In this document: positions 1 through 5,832 of the stretch, piece after piece
How positions within the stretch are numbered: position 1 is the stretch's first letter
How the letters are laid out: every line of letters begins with the position of its first letter
Assembly: GCA_003560175.1 (NCBI GenBank)
Contig: PWIZ01000257.1
Coordinates: 1-6,670, forward strand
Direction of reading: 5' to 3'
From: Halomonas sp.
GTDB lineage: Bacteria; Pseudomonadota; Gammaproteobacteria; Pseudomonadales; Halomonadaceae
Length of the DNA stretch: 6,670 nucleotides
Translations under genes and position numbers: made by a program
The notes under the pieces: model-generated
What the model was told of the DNA's origin: nothing
Seen by the model: only the letters and a program-made list of their open reading frames with translations
Database searches by the model: none

Positions 1-96
1 CTCGCGACCGACGAAGAAGTCCGGATGAGTGGCCAGCCATTCGGCCACCCGGTCCGGGTCGAGGGTCTTGCGCGGTTCGGGGGCGGCTCGTGTCAT
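1..96 (-). CDS. DUF484 family protein, N-terminal fragment (cut by window edge)
   Basis: Only the first 32 codons are inside the window; the gene runs off the left edge. The peptide starts MTRAAPEPRKTLDPDRVAEW and continues with LATHPDFFVGRE. The pattern of a short polar head followed by 'V..WL..HPDFF' is the typical opening of DUF484 proteins, a GAF-like family of unknown biochemical role. In many gammaproteobacteria this gene lies between dapF and the recombinase gene xerC, and it follows dapF here too. The ATG at 96-94 is supported by a strong GAGGAG ribosome-binding site (minus strand, 107-102) five bases upstream. It begins 30 bp after the dapF stop, so it is probably co-transcribed. The family call rests on a short N-terminal motif plus context. 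Confidence 0.75.
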   Translation of the reverse strand, partial: MTRAAPEPRKTLDPDRVAEWLATHPDFFVGRE

Positions 97-126
97 ACCA
101 ACTCCTCGGCGGTGGTGCTACGGGAC

Positions 127-975
127 TCAGGTCAGGACGATGCGGCCGTCATAGACGCGTTCGGCGGGGCCGCTCATGGCTAGGGAGGTGCCGGGGCCTC
201 CCCATTCGATGGTCAGGTCGCCCCCGGACAGATGCACGGTGACCGGGCTCTCCAGGAGCCCCTGGCGGATGCCGGTGGCTACCGCGGCGCAGGCGCCGGT
301 GCCGCAGGCTAGGGTCTCGCCGCTGCCTCGCTCGTAGACCCGCAGGCGTATCTCATGCTGGGACACCACCTGCATGAAGCCCGCGTTGACCCGCTTTGGA
401 AAGCGGGGATGGGACTCGATGGCCGGCCCCAGGCGTTCCACCTCGGCGCGATCGACGTCGTCGACCCGCAGCACTGCATGGGGGTTGCCCATGGAAACCA
501 CCCCTATCTCGAGGCGCTTGCCGTCCACCTCCAAGGCATGCAGTGGGCGATCCTCGGCGGCATCGAAGGGCTCAGGCGTGAAGGGCAAGGCCTCGGGGGC
601 GAAGCGCGGCTCGCCCATATCGACTCGCACTCGGCCGTCGTCCTCCACCAGCAGCACCAGTGGGCCGCCGGCGGTCTCCACATGGATCTCGTGCTTGTGG
701 GTCAGCCGCTGGTCACGCACGAAGCGGGCGAAACAGCGTGCCCCGTTGCCGCAGTTCTCCACCTCGCTGCCGTCGGCGTTGAAGATACGGTAGCGGAAAT
801 CCAGATCCGGGTTGCGGGGCGGCTCGACGATCAGCAGTTGATCGAAGCCGACGCCGTAGCGGCGGTCGGCCAGGCGGCGGATCTGGTCGTCCTGCAGGCG
901 CGCCCGCTGGGTGACCAGGTCGATCACCATGAAGTCGTTGCCCAGCCCGTGCATCTTGGTGAAGTGCAGCAGCAT
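127..975 (-). CDS. dapF: Diaminopimelate epimerase DapF
   Basis: A PLP-independent cytoplasmic epimerase that converts LL-diaminopimelate to meso-diaminopimelate, which serves peptidoglycan cross-linking and lysine synthesis. The protein is 282 residues, close to the usual 274-280. The N-terminal GLGNDF motif is at about residues 10-15. The two catalytic cysteines sit in their conserved settings: ENCGNGARC (Cys75) and ACGTGACAA (Cys224). The substrate-binding segment MGNPHAV is at about 162-168, and ERGSGET precedes the second cysteine. I chose the ATG at 975-973 ([15 protein letters not shown]) because family members begin there. An in-frame ATG at 1023 would add 16 Arg/Ala-rich residues encoded inside the lysA 3' end and is unlikely. 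A GAGGG ribosome site (989-985) lies 9 bases before the chosen start. The lysA stop and this start overlap as TGATG, which suggests translational coupling. Confidence 0.97.
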   Translation of the reverse strand: MLLHFTKMHGLGNDFMVIDLVTQRARLQDDQIRRLADRRYGVGFDQLLIVEPPRNPDLDFRYRIFNADGSEVENCGNGARCFARFVRDQRLTHKHEIHVETAGGPLVLLVEDDGRVRVDMGEPRFAPEALPFTPEPFDAAEDRPLHALEVDGKRLEIGVVSMGNPHAVLRVDDVDRAEVERLGPAIESHPRFPKRVNAGFMQVVSQHEIRLRVYERGSGETLACGTGACAAVATGIRQGLLESPVTVHLSGGDLTIEWGGPGTSLAMSGPAERVYDGRIVLT

Positions 976-2255
976 CAGCGCGCGCCCTCGTCGTCGTCGG
1001 GCAGCAGCGCCTCGCCGGCCCACAGCTCCTCGAGGCGCTCGCGGCGGCGCACCAGATGAGCGGACTCGCCGTCCACCATTACCTCGGCGGGGCGCGTACG
1101 ACTGTTGTAATTCGATGCCATCACGAACCCGTAGGCCCCGGCGGAGCGCACCGCCAGCAGGTCGCCGGCGGCGATGGCCAGTTGGCGCTCCTTGCCCAGG
1201 AAGTCACCGGTCTCGCAGACCGGCCCCACCACATCGTAGGTGGCGCTCTCCCGGGCGCGGCGGGTATCCACCGGCAGGATCGCCTGCCAGGCCTGATAGA
1301 GGGCGGGGCGGATCAGGTCGTTCATGCCGGCGTCGACGATGGCGAAGTTCTTGGTCTCGCCGGGCTTGAGGAACTCCACTCGGGTCAGCAGCACGCCGGC
1401 ATTGGCGGCGATGGAGCGGCCCGGCTCGAACAGCAGGGTCAGCCGCTCGCTGCCTTTCCACCGGGAGAGGCGTTCCAGCAGGGCCGAGGCGTAGTCGAAG
1501 GGGGCGGGCGGGTGTTCGTCGCGATAGGGCACGCCGAGGCCGCCGCCCAGGTCCAGGTGCTCCACCTCGATGCCACGCTCGCGCAGGGTCTCGAGCAGCA
1601 CCAGCAGGCGGTCCAGGGCGTCCAGGAAGGGGGAGAGCTCGGTGAGCTGGGAGCCAATATGACAGTCCAGGCCGGTGACCTTGACATGGGGCAGGCTCGC
1701 GGCCAGCTCGTAGACCGCCAGCGCCTCGTCCACCGGGATGCCGAACTTGTTGTCCTTGAGCCCGGTGGAGATATAGGGGTGAGTGCCGGCATCCACGTCC
1801 GGGTTGACCCGCAGCGACACCGGCGCCACCTTGCCGAGCCGGCCGGCCACCGCGTCGAGGCGCTCGAGCTCCGGGCGGGACTCCACGTTGAAGCACTTGA
1901 TGCCGACCTCCAGCGCCCGGGCCATCTCGGCCTCCTGCTTGGCCACGCCGGAGAAGACCACCTTGGCGGGGTTGCCACCGGCGGCCAGCACTCGCTCCAG
2001 CTCGCCTACCGAGACGATGTCGAAGCCGGCCCCCATGCGCGCCAGCAGCCCCAGCACGGCCAGGTTGGAGTTGGCCTTCACCGCATAGCAGATCAGGTGG
2101 GGGTGGCCGCCCAGCGCCTCGGTATAGGCGCGGAAGTGCCGGGCCAGGGTGGCCTTGGAATAGACGTAGCAGGGCGTGCCGAACTGCTCGGCGATGCGGG
2201 TCAGCGGGACCTCCTCGCCGTAGAGTACGCCGTCGCGATATTCGAAGTGATCCAT
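975..2255 (-). CDS. lysA: Diaminopimelate decarboxylase LysA
   Basis: A PLP-dependent, fold-type III (alanine-racemase-like barrel) decarboxylase that converts meso-diaminopimelate to L-lysine and CO2, the last step of the DAP pathway. The protein is 426 residues, typical for the family. The PLP lysine is Lys60 in CYAVKANSN. Other family marks are HIGSQ (199-203), the glycine-rich phosphate site GGGLGVPY (237-244), EPGR (277-280), the active-site CETGD with Cys347 (347-351) and GAYG with Tyr375 (373-376). I chose the ATG at 2255-2253 ([16 protein letters not shown]) because homologues start with this 'F.Y.dg.L..E.V' strand. An in-frame ATG at 2327 would add 24 Pro/Thr-rich residues that are really lptM read in another frame. 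A weak GAGAG ribosome site lies five bases upstream, inside lptM. The acidic tail (PDDDEGAR) is slightly longer than usual. It sits directly before dapF, so the supplier and consumer of meso-DAP are co-expressed. Confidence 0.97.
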   Translation of the reverse strand: MDHFEYRDGVLYGEEVPLTRIAEQFGTPCYVYSKATLARHFRAYTEALGGHPHLICYAVKANSNLAVLGLLARMGAGFDIVSVGELERVLAAGGNPAKVVFSGVAKQEAEMARALEVGIKCFNVESRPELERLDAVAGRLGKVAPVSLRVNPDVDAGTHPYISTGLKDNKFGIPVDEALAVYELAASLPHVKVTGLDCHIGSQLTELSPFLDALDRLLVLLETLRERGIEVEHLDLGGGLGVPYRDEHPPAPFDYASALLERLSRWKGSERLTLLFEPGRSIAANAGVLLTRVEFLKPGETKNFAIVDAGMNDLIRPALYQAWQAILPVDTRRARESATYDVVGPVCETGDFLGKERQLAIAAGDLLAVRSAGAYGFVMASNYNSRTRPAEVMVDGESAHLVRRRERLEELWAGEALLPDDDEGAR

Positions 2256-2256
2256 G

Positions 2257-2415
2257 CTAGCTCTCGCTGTCGTCGGGGGCGTTGGCGGCGTCGCGGGGGG
2301 CGGACTGTTCGGTCGCCTGGTCGTCATCGGGCAGGGTGAGCGGGCCCTTCTGGCCGCAGCCGGCCAGCCCGACGAGCAGCGCCAGGCCCAGGGCGGGAAG
2401 CGCGAGACGACCCAT
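2257..2415 (-). CDS. lptM: Small outer-membrane lipoprotein LptM (YifL/LppL family)
   Basis: A 52-residue gene easily missed because of its length. Residues 1-19 form a lipoprotein signal peptide: MGRL, then a Leu/Ala/Gly-rich hydrophobic core, then the lipobox LAGC with Cys20 as the lipidated residue. The mature protein starts CGQKGPLTLP, the hallmark of this family ('CGQKGPLYLP' in many members, with Thr in place of Tyr here). It then runs into a short, acidic, probably disordered tail ending PDDSES. Glycine at +2 fits outer-membrane sorting. In E. coli this lipoprotein binds the LptD-LptE LPS translocon and promotes its proper disulfide-linked assembly; that role is carried over by family, not shown here. 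The start overlaps the argH stop (TGATG), and a strong GGAGG lies 10 bases upstream. The stop TAG is one base before the lysA ATG. Being next to lysA-dapF is the usual place for this gene. Confidence 0.93.
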   Translation of the reverse strand: MGRLALPALGLALLVGLAGCGQKGPLTLPDDDQATEQSAPRDAANAPDDSES

Positions 2416-3833
2416 CAGGCGCCCGCCTCCAGAACGGTTAGGGCGTCGCGGGCCCGCTGAGCGGCGGCACGCACCTGGTCAGGGGCGGTGCCACCGATAT
2501 GGTTACGGGCGGCCACCGACCCCTCCAAGGTCAGCACCTCGAAGACGTCACCCTCGATGATATCGGAGAACTGGCGCAGTTCCTCGAGGCTCATCTCGGA
2601 GAGATCCTTCTTCTGCTTAAGGCCATAGGCCACGGAGAGGCCGACGATCTCGTGGGCGTCGCGGAAGGCCACGCCGCGGCGGACCAGGTAGTCGGCGAGG
2701 TCGGTGGCAGTAGAGAAGCCGCGGCGAGCCGCTTCGGCCATCTGAGCCTTCTTCGGCTCGATGGCCGGCACCATGTCGGCGAACGCCTTGAGGCAGTCCT
2801 TGACGGTATCCACGGCATCGAACAGCGGCTCCTTGTCCTCCTGATTGTCCTTGTTGTAGGCCAGCGGCTGGGACTTCATCAGCGTCAGTAGGCCCATCAG
2901 GTGGCCGTAGACGCGACCGGTCTTGCCGCGCACCAGCTCCGGCACGTCGGGGTTTTTCTTCTGCGGCATGATCGAGGAGCCGGTGCAGAAGCGGTCAGGC
3001 AGGTCGATGAAGTCAAACTGGGCGCTGGTCCACAGCACCAGCTCCTCGCTCATTCGCGACAGGTGCATCAGCAGGATGCTGGCGAAGCTGGTGAACTCGA
3101 TGGCGAAGTCGCGATCGCTCACCGCGTCGAGGCTGTTCTCGGCGGGGCGCGCGAAGCCCAGCAGCTCAGCGGTGACATGGCGGTCGATGGGATAGGTGGT
3201 GCCGGCCAGGGCCGCGGCGCCCAGCGGCAGCACGTTGACCCGGCGGCGGCAGTCGAGCAGGCGCTCATGATCCCGGGCTAGCATCTCGTGCCAGGCCAGC
3301 ATGTGATGGCCGAAGGTCACCGGCTGGGCGGTCTGTAGATGGGTGAAGCCGGGCATGATGGTGTCGGCTTCCCGGTCGGCCAGTTCGATCAAGCCGCGAC
3401 GCAGACGAGAGAGCTCGGCGGCGACCCGATCGATCTCGTCGCGCAGGAAGAGGCGGATGTCGGTGGCCACCTGGTCGTTGCGCGAGCGGCCGGTATGCAA
3501 CTTCTTGCCGGTGATGCCGATCGTGTCGGTGAGCCGCGCCTCGATGTTCATGTGCACGTCTTCCAGGGCCACGGACCACTGGAACTCACCGCGCTCGATC
3601 TCGCCCTGAATATCGGTCAGCCCGCTGATGATGGCGTCGCGTTCGGCCTCGGTGAGCACGCCGACCCGGGCCAGCATGGTGGCGTGGGCGATGGAGCCCT
3701 GGATGTCATGGAAGGCGAGGCGCTGGTCGAAGTCGACCGAGGCAGTGAAGCGGGCGACGAAGGCGTCGGTGGGCTCGTTGAAGCGGCCGCCCCAGGACTG
3801 GTTGGTGCCGGCGGTGGTGGAATCTGCGCTCAT
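2415..3833 (-). CDS. argH: Argininosuccinate lyase ArgH
   Basis: Last enzyme of arginine biosynthesis, a cytoplasmic homotetramer of the fumarase/aspartase superfamily that splits argininosuccinate into arginine and fumarate. From the chosen start it is 472 residues, slightly longer than the usual 457-465. Family marks in order: WGGRF (14-18), HTGRSRND (113-120), the general-acid region MPGFTHLQ with His165 (160-167), the superfamily signature [11 protein letters not shown] (285-295) carrying the catalytic-loop serines, and [14 protein letters not shown] (326-339). I chose the ATG at 3833-3831 ([18 protein letters not shown]) because the conserved core begins soon after and an AGGA lies 11 bases upstream. 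In-frame ATGs at 3845 and 3878 would add 4 or 15 residues; the first has no properly spaced ribosome site. It is the first gene of the leftward operon and overlaps lptM by one base. Confidence 0.96.
   Translation of the reverse strand: MSADSTTAGTNQSWGGRFNEPTDAFVARFTASVDFDQRLAFHDIQGSIAHATMLARVGVLTEAERDAIISGLTDIQGEIERGEFQWSVALEDVHMNIEARLTDTIGITGKKLHTGRSRNDQVATDIRLFLRDEIDRVAAELSRLRRGLIELADREADTIMPGFTHLQTAQPVTFGHHMLAWHEMLARDHERLLDCRRRVNVLPLGAAALAGTTYPIDRHVTAELLGFARPAENSLDAVSDRDFAIEFTSFASILLMHLSRMSEELVLWTSAQFDFIDLPDRFCTGSSIMPQKKNPDVPELVRGKTGRVYGHLMGLLTLMKSQPLAYNKDNQEDKEPLFDAVDTVKDCLKAFADMVPAIEPKKAQMAEAARRGFSTATDLADYLVRRGVAFRDAHEIVGLSVAYGLKQKKDLSEMSLEELRQFSDIIEGDVFEVLTLEGSVAARNHIGGTAPDQVRAAAQRARDALTVLEAGA
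2426..2430 (-). promoter_or_regulatory. Ribosome-binding site of lptM inside the argH 3' end
   Basis: GGAGG on the minus strand, 10 bases before the lptM ATG at 2415. It is the strongest Shine-Dalgarno match inside the argH-lptM-lysA-dapF chain. It lends independent support to the small lptM frame being translated rather than being chance coding overlap. Confidence 0.7.
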
Positions 3834-3849
3834 CGGGCTAGGCATCCTG

Positions 3850-3863
3850 CGTAACGGGTTACG
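3850..3863. repeat. 14-bp dyad directly upstream of the argH ribosome site
   Basis: CGTAAC (3850-3855) and GTTACG (3858-3863) are perfect reverse complements around a two-base centre. On the minus strand the dyad ends one base before the AGGA that serves the argH ATG at 3833. It could be a protein-binding site or a small hairpin that gates the ribosome site. It does not match any operator I can name with confidence. Confidence 0.5.
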
Positions 3864-3870
3864 GTGAGGC

Positions 3871-3886
3871 GGGGCCACAGGGCCCC
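3871..3886 (-). repeat. Perfect 6-bp inverted repeat in the argH leader (middle hairpin)
   Basis: GGGGCC (3871-3876) and GGCCCC (3881-3886) flank a four-base loop. The stem is all G-C and sits one base from the distal hairpin. The overlapping GGCGCC at 3887-3892 could allow alternative pairings between the two. No T-tract follows. Confidence 0.6.
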
Positions 3887-3887
3887 G

Positions 3888-3905
3888 GCGCCGCCACGGC
3901 GGCGC
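3888..3905 (-). repeat. Perfect 8-bp inverted repeat in the argH leader (distal hairpin)
   Basis: GCGCCGCC (3888-3895) and GGCGGCGC (3898-3905) are exact reverse complements separated by two bases, so an RNA hairpin would have a four-base effective loop. There is no T-run after it on either strand, so it is not a standard intrinsic terminator. It lies just downstream of the candidate argH transcription start. Confidence 0.65.
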
Positions 3906-3923
3906 TGGCTGGACATGCCGGGC

Positions 3924-3932
3924 AGTGTACCA
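3924..3932 (-). promoter_or_regulatory. Candidate extended -10 promoter of the argH operon
   Basis: The minus strand reads TGGTACACT: a TGn extension directly before TACACT, which matches TATAAT at four of six positions. No good -35 hexamer is visible at the right distance, which an extended -10 can tolerate. Transcription would begin near 3917 and give a leader of about 84 bases before the argH ATG. Placement is by eye. Confidence 0.4.
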
Positions 3933-3972
3933 GAGTCCGCCCGCGTGGCGAGGGGCTGCCGGAGGCGTCGAT

Positions 3973-4001
3973 TTCTCCTGCCCCGCCGGGTGCTTTATGA
4001 T
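3973..4001 (+). promoter_or_regulatory. Candidate hemC promoter
   Basis: TATGAT (3996-4001) matches TATAAT at five of six positions. Seventeen bases upstream is TTCTCC (3973-3978), a poor -35 matching TTGACA at three of six. This would start transcription near 4008 and give a leader of about 80 bases. A second -10-like element, TGC followed by TGTAAA (4013-4021), is close by and could be used instead. The local AT-rich patch in a GC-rich region supports a promoter here, but the exact element is uncertain. Confidence 0.4.
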
Positions 4002-4077
4002 GTGAGCCTATATGCTGTAAACGATGCCAATACCTTCGGGAGTCGGGACTGCTGGATGCCGGCAGGGGAACCGAAAC

Positions 4078-4084
4078 AGGGAGA
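4078..4084 (+). promoter_or_regulatory. Ribosome-binding site fixing the hemC GTG start
   Basis: AGGGAGA lies five bases before the GTG at 4090. The in-frame ATG further upstream at 4024 has no comparable purine-rich site. This decides the start in favour of GTG, in agreement with where HemC homologues begin. Confidence 0.7.
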
Positions 4085-4089
4085 ACTTC

Positions 4090-5031
4090 GTGCAACCCAT
4101 CACCAAGCTGCGTATTGCCACTCGCAAGAGTCAACTGGCCATGTGGCAGGCCGAACATGTTCGCGACCGCCTCATGGCCGCCCACCCGGGGCTCGAGGTG
4201 GAGCTGGTGGCCATGTCCACCCGCGGCGACAAGATCCTCGACACACCGCTGGCCAAGGTAGGGGGCAAGGGGCTCTTCGTGAAGGAGCTCGAGGAGTCGA
4301 TGCTCGACGGCCGCGCCGATATCGCCGTGCACTCTATGAAAGACGTGCCCATGCATTTTCCCGAGGGGCTGGGGCTCTCGGTGATCCTGGAGGGGGCCGA
4401 GGCTACCGACGCCTTCGTTTCCAACCACTATGCCAGCCTGGAAGAGCTGCCCGAGGGGGCGCGCATCGGCACCTCGAGCCTGCGCCGGGGTCTGCAGATG
4501 CAGGAGGCGCGGCCCGACCTGGAGGTCCTCAGCCTGCGCGGCAACGTGCAGACGCGGCTGGGTAAGCTCGACGCCGGCGAGTTCGATGCCATCCTACTGG
4601 CCACCTCTGGCCTGCGCCGCCTGGGCCTCGACGAGCGGATCACCATGGAGCTCCCCCCCGAGGTCTGCCTGCCGGCCTGCGGGCAGGGTGCGCTGGGCAT
4701 CGAGTGCCGCCTGCACGACCCCGAGCTGATCTCGCTGCTGGCGCCGCTGGACGACCCGGTCACGGCCACCCGGGTGCGCGCCGAGCGGGCCATGAACACC
4801 CGCCTGGAGGGCGGCTGTCAGGTGCCAATCGGCGGCCATGCCGTGTTCGAGAATGATGGCCAGACCCTGTGGCTGCGTGCCTTGGTGGGCACCCCGGATG
4901 GCAGCCGGGTGCTGCGCGCCGAGGGGCGAGGCTCGATCCACGAGCCGGAGGCGCTGGGCATCCGGGTGGCCGAGGAACTGCTCGATCAGGGCGCCGGCGA
5001 GATTCTCGCCGAGGTCTACGGCGCCGGCTGA
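4090..5031 (+). CDS. hemC: Porphobilinogen deaminase (hydroxymethylbilane synthase) HemC
   Basis: A cytoplasmic enzyme that joins four porphobilinogens into the linear tetrapyrrole hydroxymethylbilane, using a covalently bound dipyrromethane cofactor. The GTG start gives 313 residues, the same length as the E. coli enzyme. The N terminus ([20 protein letters not shown], first residue fMet in the cell) matches the family opening '[14 protein letters not shown]'. Asp85, the catalytic aspartate, is in HSMKDVP (81-87). The cofactor-binding arginine region is GTSSLRR (127-133), with further conserved segments [10 protein letters not shown] (148-157) and CGQGALGIE (197-205). The cofactor cysteine is Cys243 in [10 protein letters not shown] (239-248). 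An ATG at 4024 would add 22 residues not expected in the family and lacks a ribosome site. The stop overlaps the hemD start (TGATG). The product is unstable and cyclises spontaneously to the wrong isomer, so tight coupling to HemD makes sense. Confidence 0.97.
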   Translation: MQPITKLRIATRKSQLAMWQAEHVRDRLMAAHPGLEVELVAMSTRGDKILDTPLAKVGGKGLFVKELEESMLDGRADIAVHSMKDVPMHFPEGLGLSVILEGAEATDAFVSNHYASLEELPEGARIGTSSLRRGLQMQEARPDLEVLSLRGNVQTRLGKLDAGEFDAILLATSGLRRLGLDERITMELPPEVCLPACGQGALGIECRLHDPELISLLAPLDDPVTATRVRAERAMNTRLEGGCQVPIGGHAVFENDGQTLWLRALVGTPDGSRVLRAEGRGSIHEPEALGIRVAEELLDQGAGEILAEVYGAG

Positions 5032-5825
5032 TGGCAGGCCTACCGGTCGTCATCACCCGGCCCGGCGAGAGGGGCGACGTGCTGGCCGCGGCCATCGAGG
5101 CCAGTGGCCTGCCGGTGGTTCGCCTCGAGTCGCTGCGCCTGGAGGCGCTGCCCGAGACCCCGGAGCAGCGCGCCGCCTGGCTCGATCTTGACCAGTTCCG
5201 TCGGATTGTAGTGGTGAGCCCCTTTGCCGCCGAGTGCCTCATCGAGGCGCTGGATCGCTACTGGCCCCAGCTGCCGGTGGGCATCGATTACTATGCCGTG
5301 GGGGCGGCCACCGCCGCCGCGCTGCACCAGGGGCTTGGTGTGCGGGTGCATGTGCCGCCTGCTGCGACCGGCGAGGACACCAGCGAAGCACTGCTGCAGC
5401 TGGGTTCACTGCAGCGCCTGAACGATGAAAAGGTGCTCCTGGTGGCCGGCGAGGGGGGGCGCTCCCTGCTCGCCGAGACCCTCGCCGCGCGCGGGGCCCG
5501 GGTCACCCGGCTGGCGCTCTATCGCCGCACCCCTCTCTCTCCTTCTCTCGACATGCAGCGCCGTCTGACTCAGGGTAACTTTCTTGCTCTGGTGGTCAGC
5601 AGCGGAGAAATCCTCGAACATCTGGCAAGATGGTGTAAAGGCGCCGCCTTGAACCAACCGCTAATCGTTTCCAGCACCCGGTTGGCTACACTGGCCGGCA
5701 AGCTGGGGTTTCGTGCCCCTGTCGTGGCGTCCGGCGCCACGCCGACCGCACTGACGGTGGCGCTGACCGCCGCCTGTCACCCGCAGGAAGCCGATGTCGA
5801 CCAAGACGATCTCGAAAAGGGCTAG
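5031..5825 (+). CDS. hemD: Uroporphyrinogen-III synthase HemD
   Basis: Cyclises hydroxymethylbilane with inversion of ring D to give uroporphyrinogen III, the branch point to heme, siroheme and cobalamin. The protein is 264 residues, near the usual 245-260. This family is weakly conserved, so the call rests on several short marks in the right order: VVITRPGERG (6-15), VVSPFAAE (61-68), the VGAATAAAL hinge (90-98), GEDTSEALL (114-122), a GEGGRSLLAETLAARG segment (140-155), LYRR (163-166), SSGE (190-193) and SSTRLA (214-219). Together they fit the two-lobed HemD fold. Its position directly after hemC confirms the call. The ATG at 5031 overlaps the hemC TGA; no strong ribosome site is seen (GAGG 16 bases upstream), so translation is probably coupled. 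A longer in-frame reading from 4869 lies inside hemC and is not real. The 3' end may overlap hemX if hemX uses its upstream start. Confidence 0.94.
   Translation: MAGLPVVITRPGERGDVLAAAIEASGLPVVRLESLRLEALPETPEQRAAWLDLDQFRRIVVVSPFAAECLIEALDRYWPQLPVGIDYYAVGAATAAALHQGLGVRVHVPPAATGEDTSEALLQLGSLQRLNDEKVLLVAGEGGRSLLAETLAARGARVTRLALYRRTPLSPSLDMQRRLTQGNFLALVVSSGEILEHLARWCKGAALNQPLIVSSTRLATLAGKLGFRAPVVASGATPTALTVALTAACHPQEADVDQDDLEKG
5785..5796 (+). promoter_or_regulatory. Ribosome site and alternative in-frame ATG for hemX inside hemD
   Basis: AGGAAG (5785-5790) is followed by an ATG at 5794-5796. This ATG is in frame with the hemX start at 5833 and would add 13 residues (MSTKTISKRASDK), overlapping hemD by 32 bp. 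Its ribosome site is better spaced than the one before 5833, where an AAAAGGG ends 11 bases upstream. Both starts are feasible from the sequence alone. Confidence 0.45.
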
Positions 5826-5832
5826 CGACAAG

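Larger units (their letters stand above)
3834..4089. other. Divergent intergenic control region between argH and hemC
   Basis: A 256-bp region with no credible gene, between two start sites pointing away from each other. The argH-proximal half is extremely GC-rich and packed with inverted repeats. The hemC-proximal half contains an AT-rich patch (about 3991-4021) that stands out from its surroundings. Both operons must draw their main promoters from here. In Pseudomonas aeruginosa the regulators algZ-algR lie between argH and hemC; they are absent here. Confidence 0.8.

Noticed and set aside
355..1059. A 234-codon plus-strand open frame opposite dapF
   Set aside because: Same mirror effect of high-GC codon bias; ends in a low-complexity Ser/Arg tail and has no ribosome site or recognisable domain.
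1056..2339. A 427-codon open frame on the plus strand, antisense to lysA
   Set aside because: Its translation is rich in His, Gln, Gly and Val with no domain or motif, as expected for the reverse strand of a high-GC gene with strong third-position bias. LysA on the other strand has every family motif.
2499..3854. Long plus-strand open frames opposite argH
   Set aside because: They lie wholly within argH, carry no motifs and show the His/Gln/Gly/Val-rich look of antisense reading of GC-rich coding DNA.
3871..3905. The GC-rich hairpins as a rho-independent terminator
   Set aside because: No T-run follows on either strand, and the position before argH, between divergent starts, does not call for a terminator.
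4024..4089. A longer HemC starting at the ATG at 4024
   Set aside because: The extra 22 residues are not a family feature, there is no ribosome site before 4024, and the GTG at 4090 has a well-placed AGGGAGA and gives the standard 313-residue length.
3864..4565. A plus-strand frame spanning the intergenic region into hemC in another frame
   Set aside because: It changes from low-complexity Arg/Pro to a frame-shifted shadow of HemC, and the true hemC frame has all catalytic residues.
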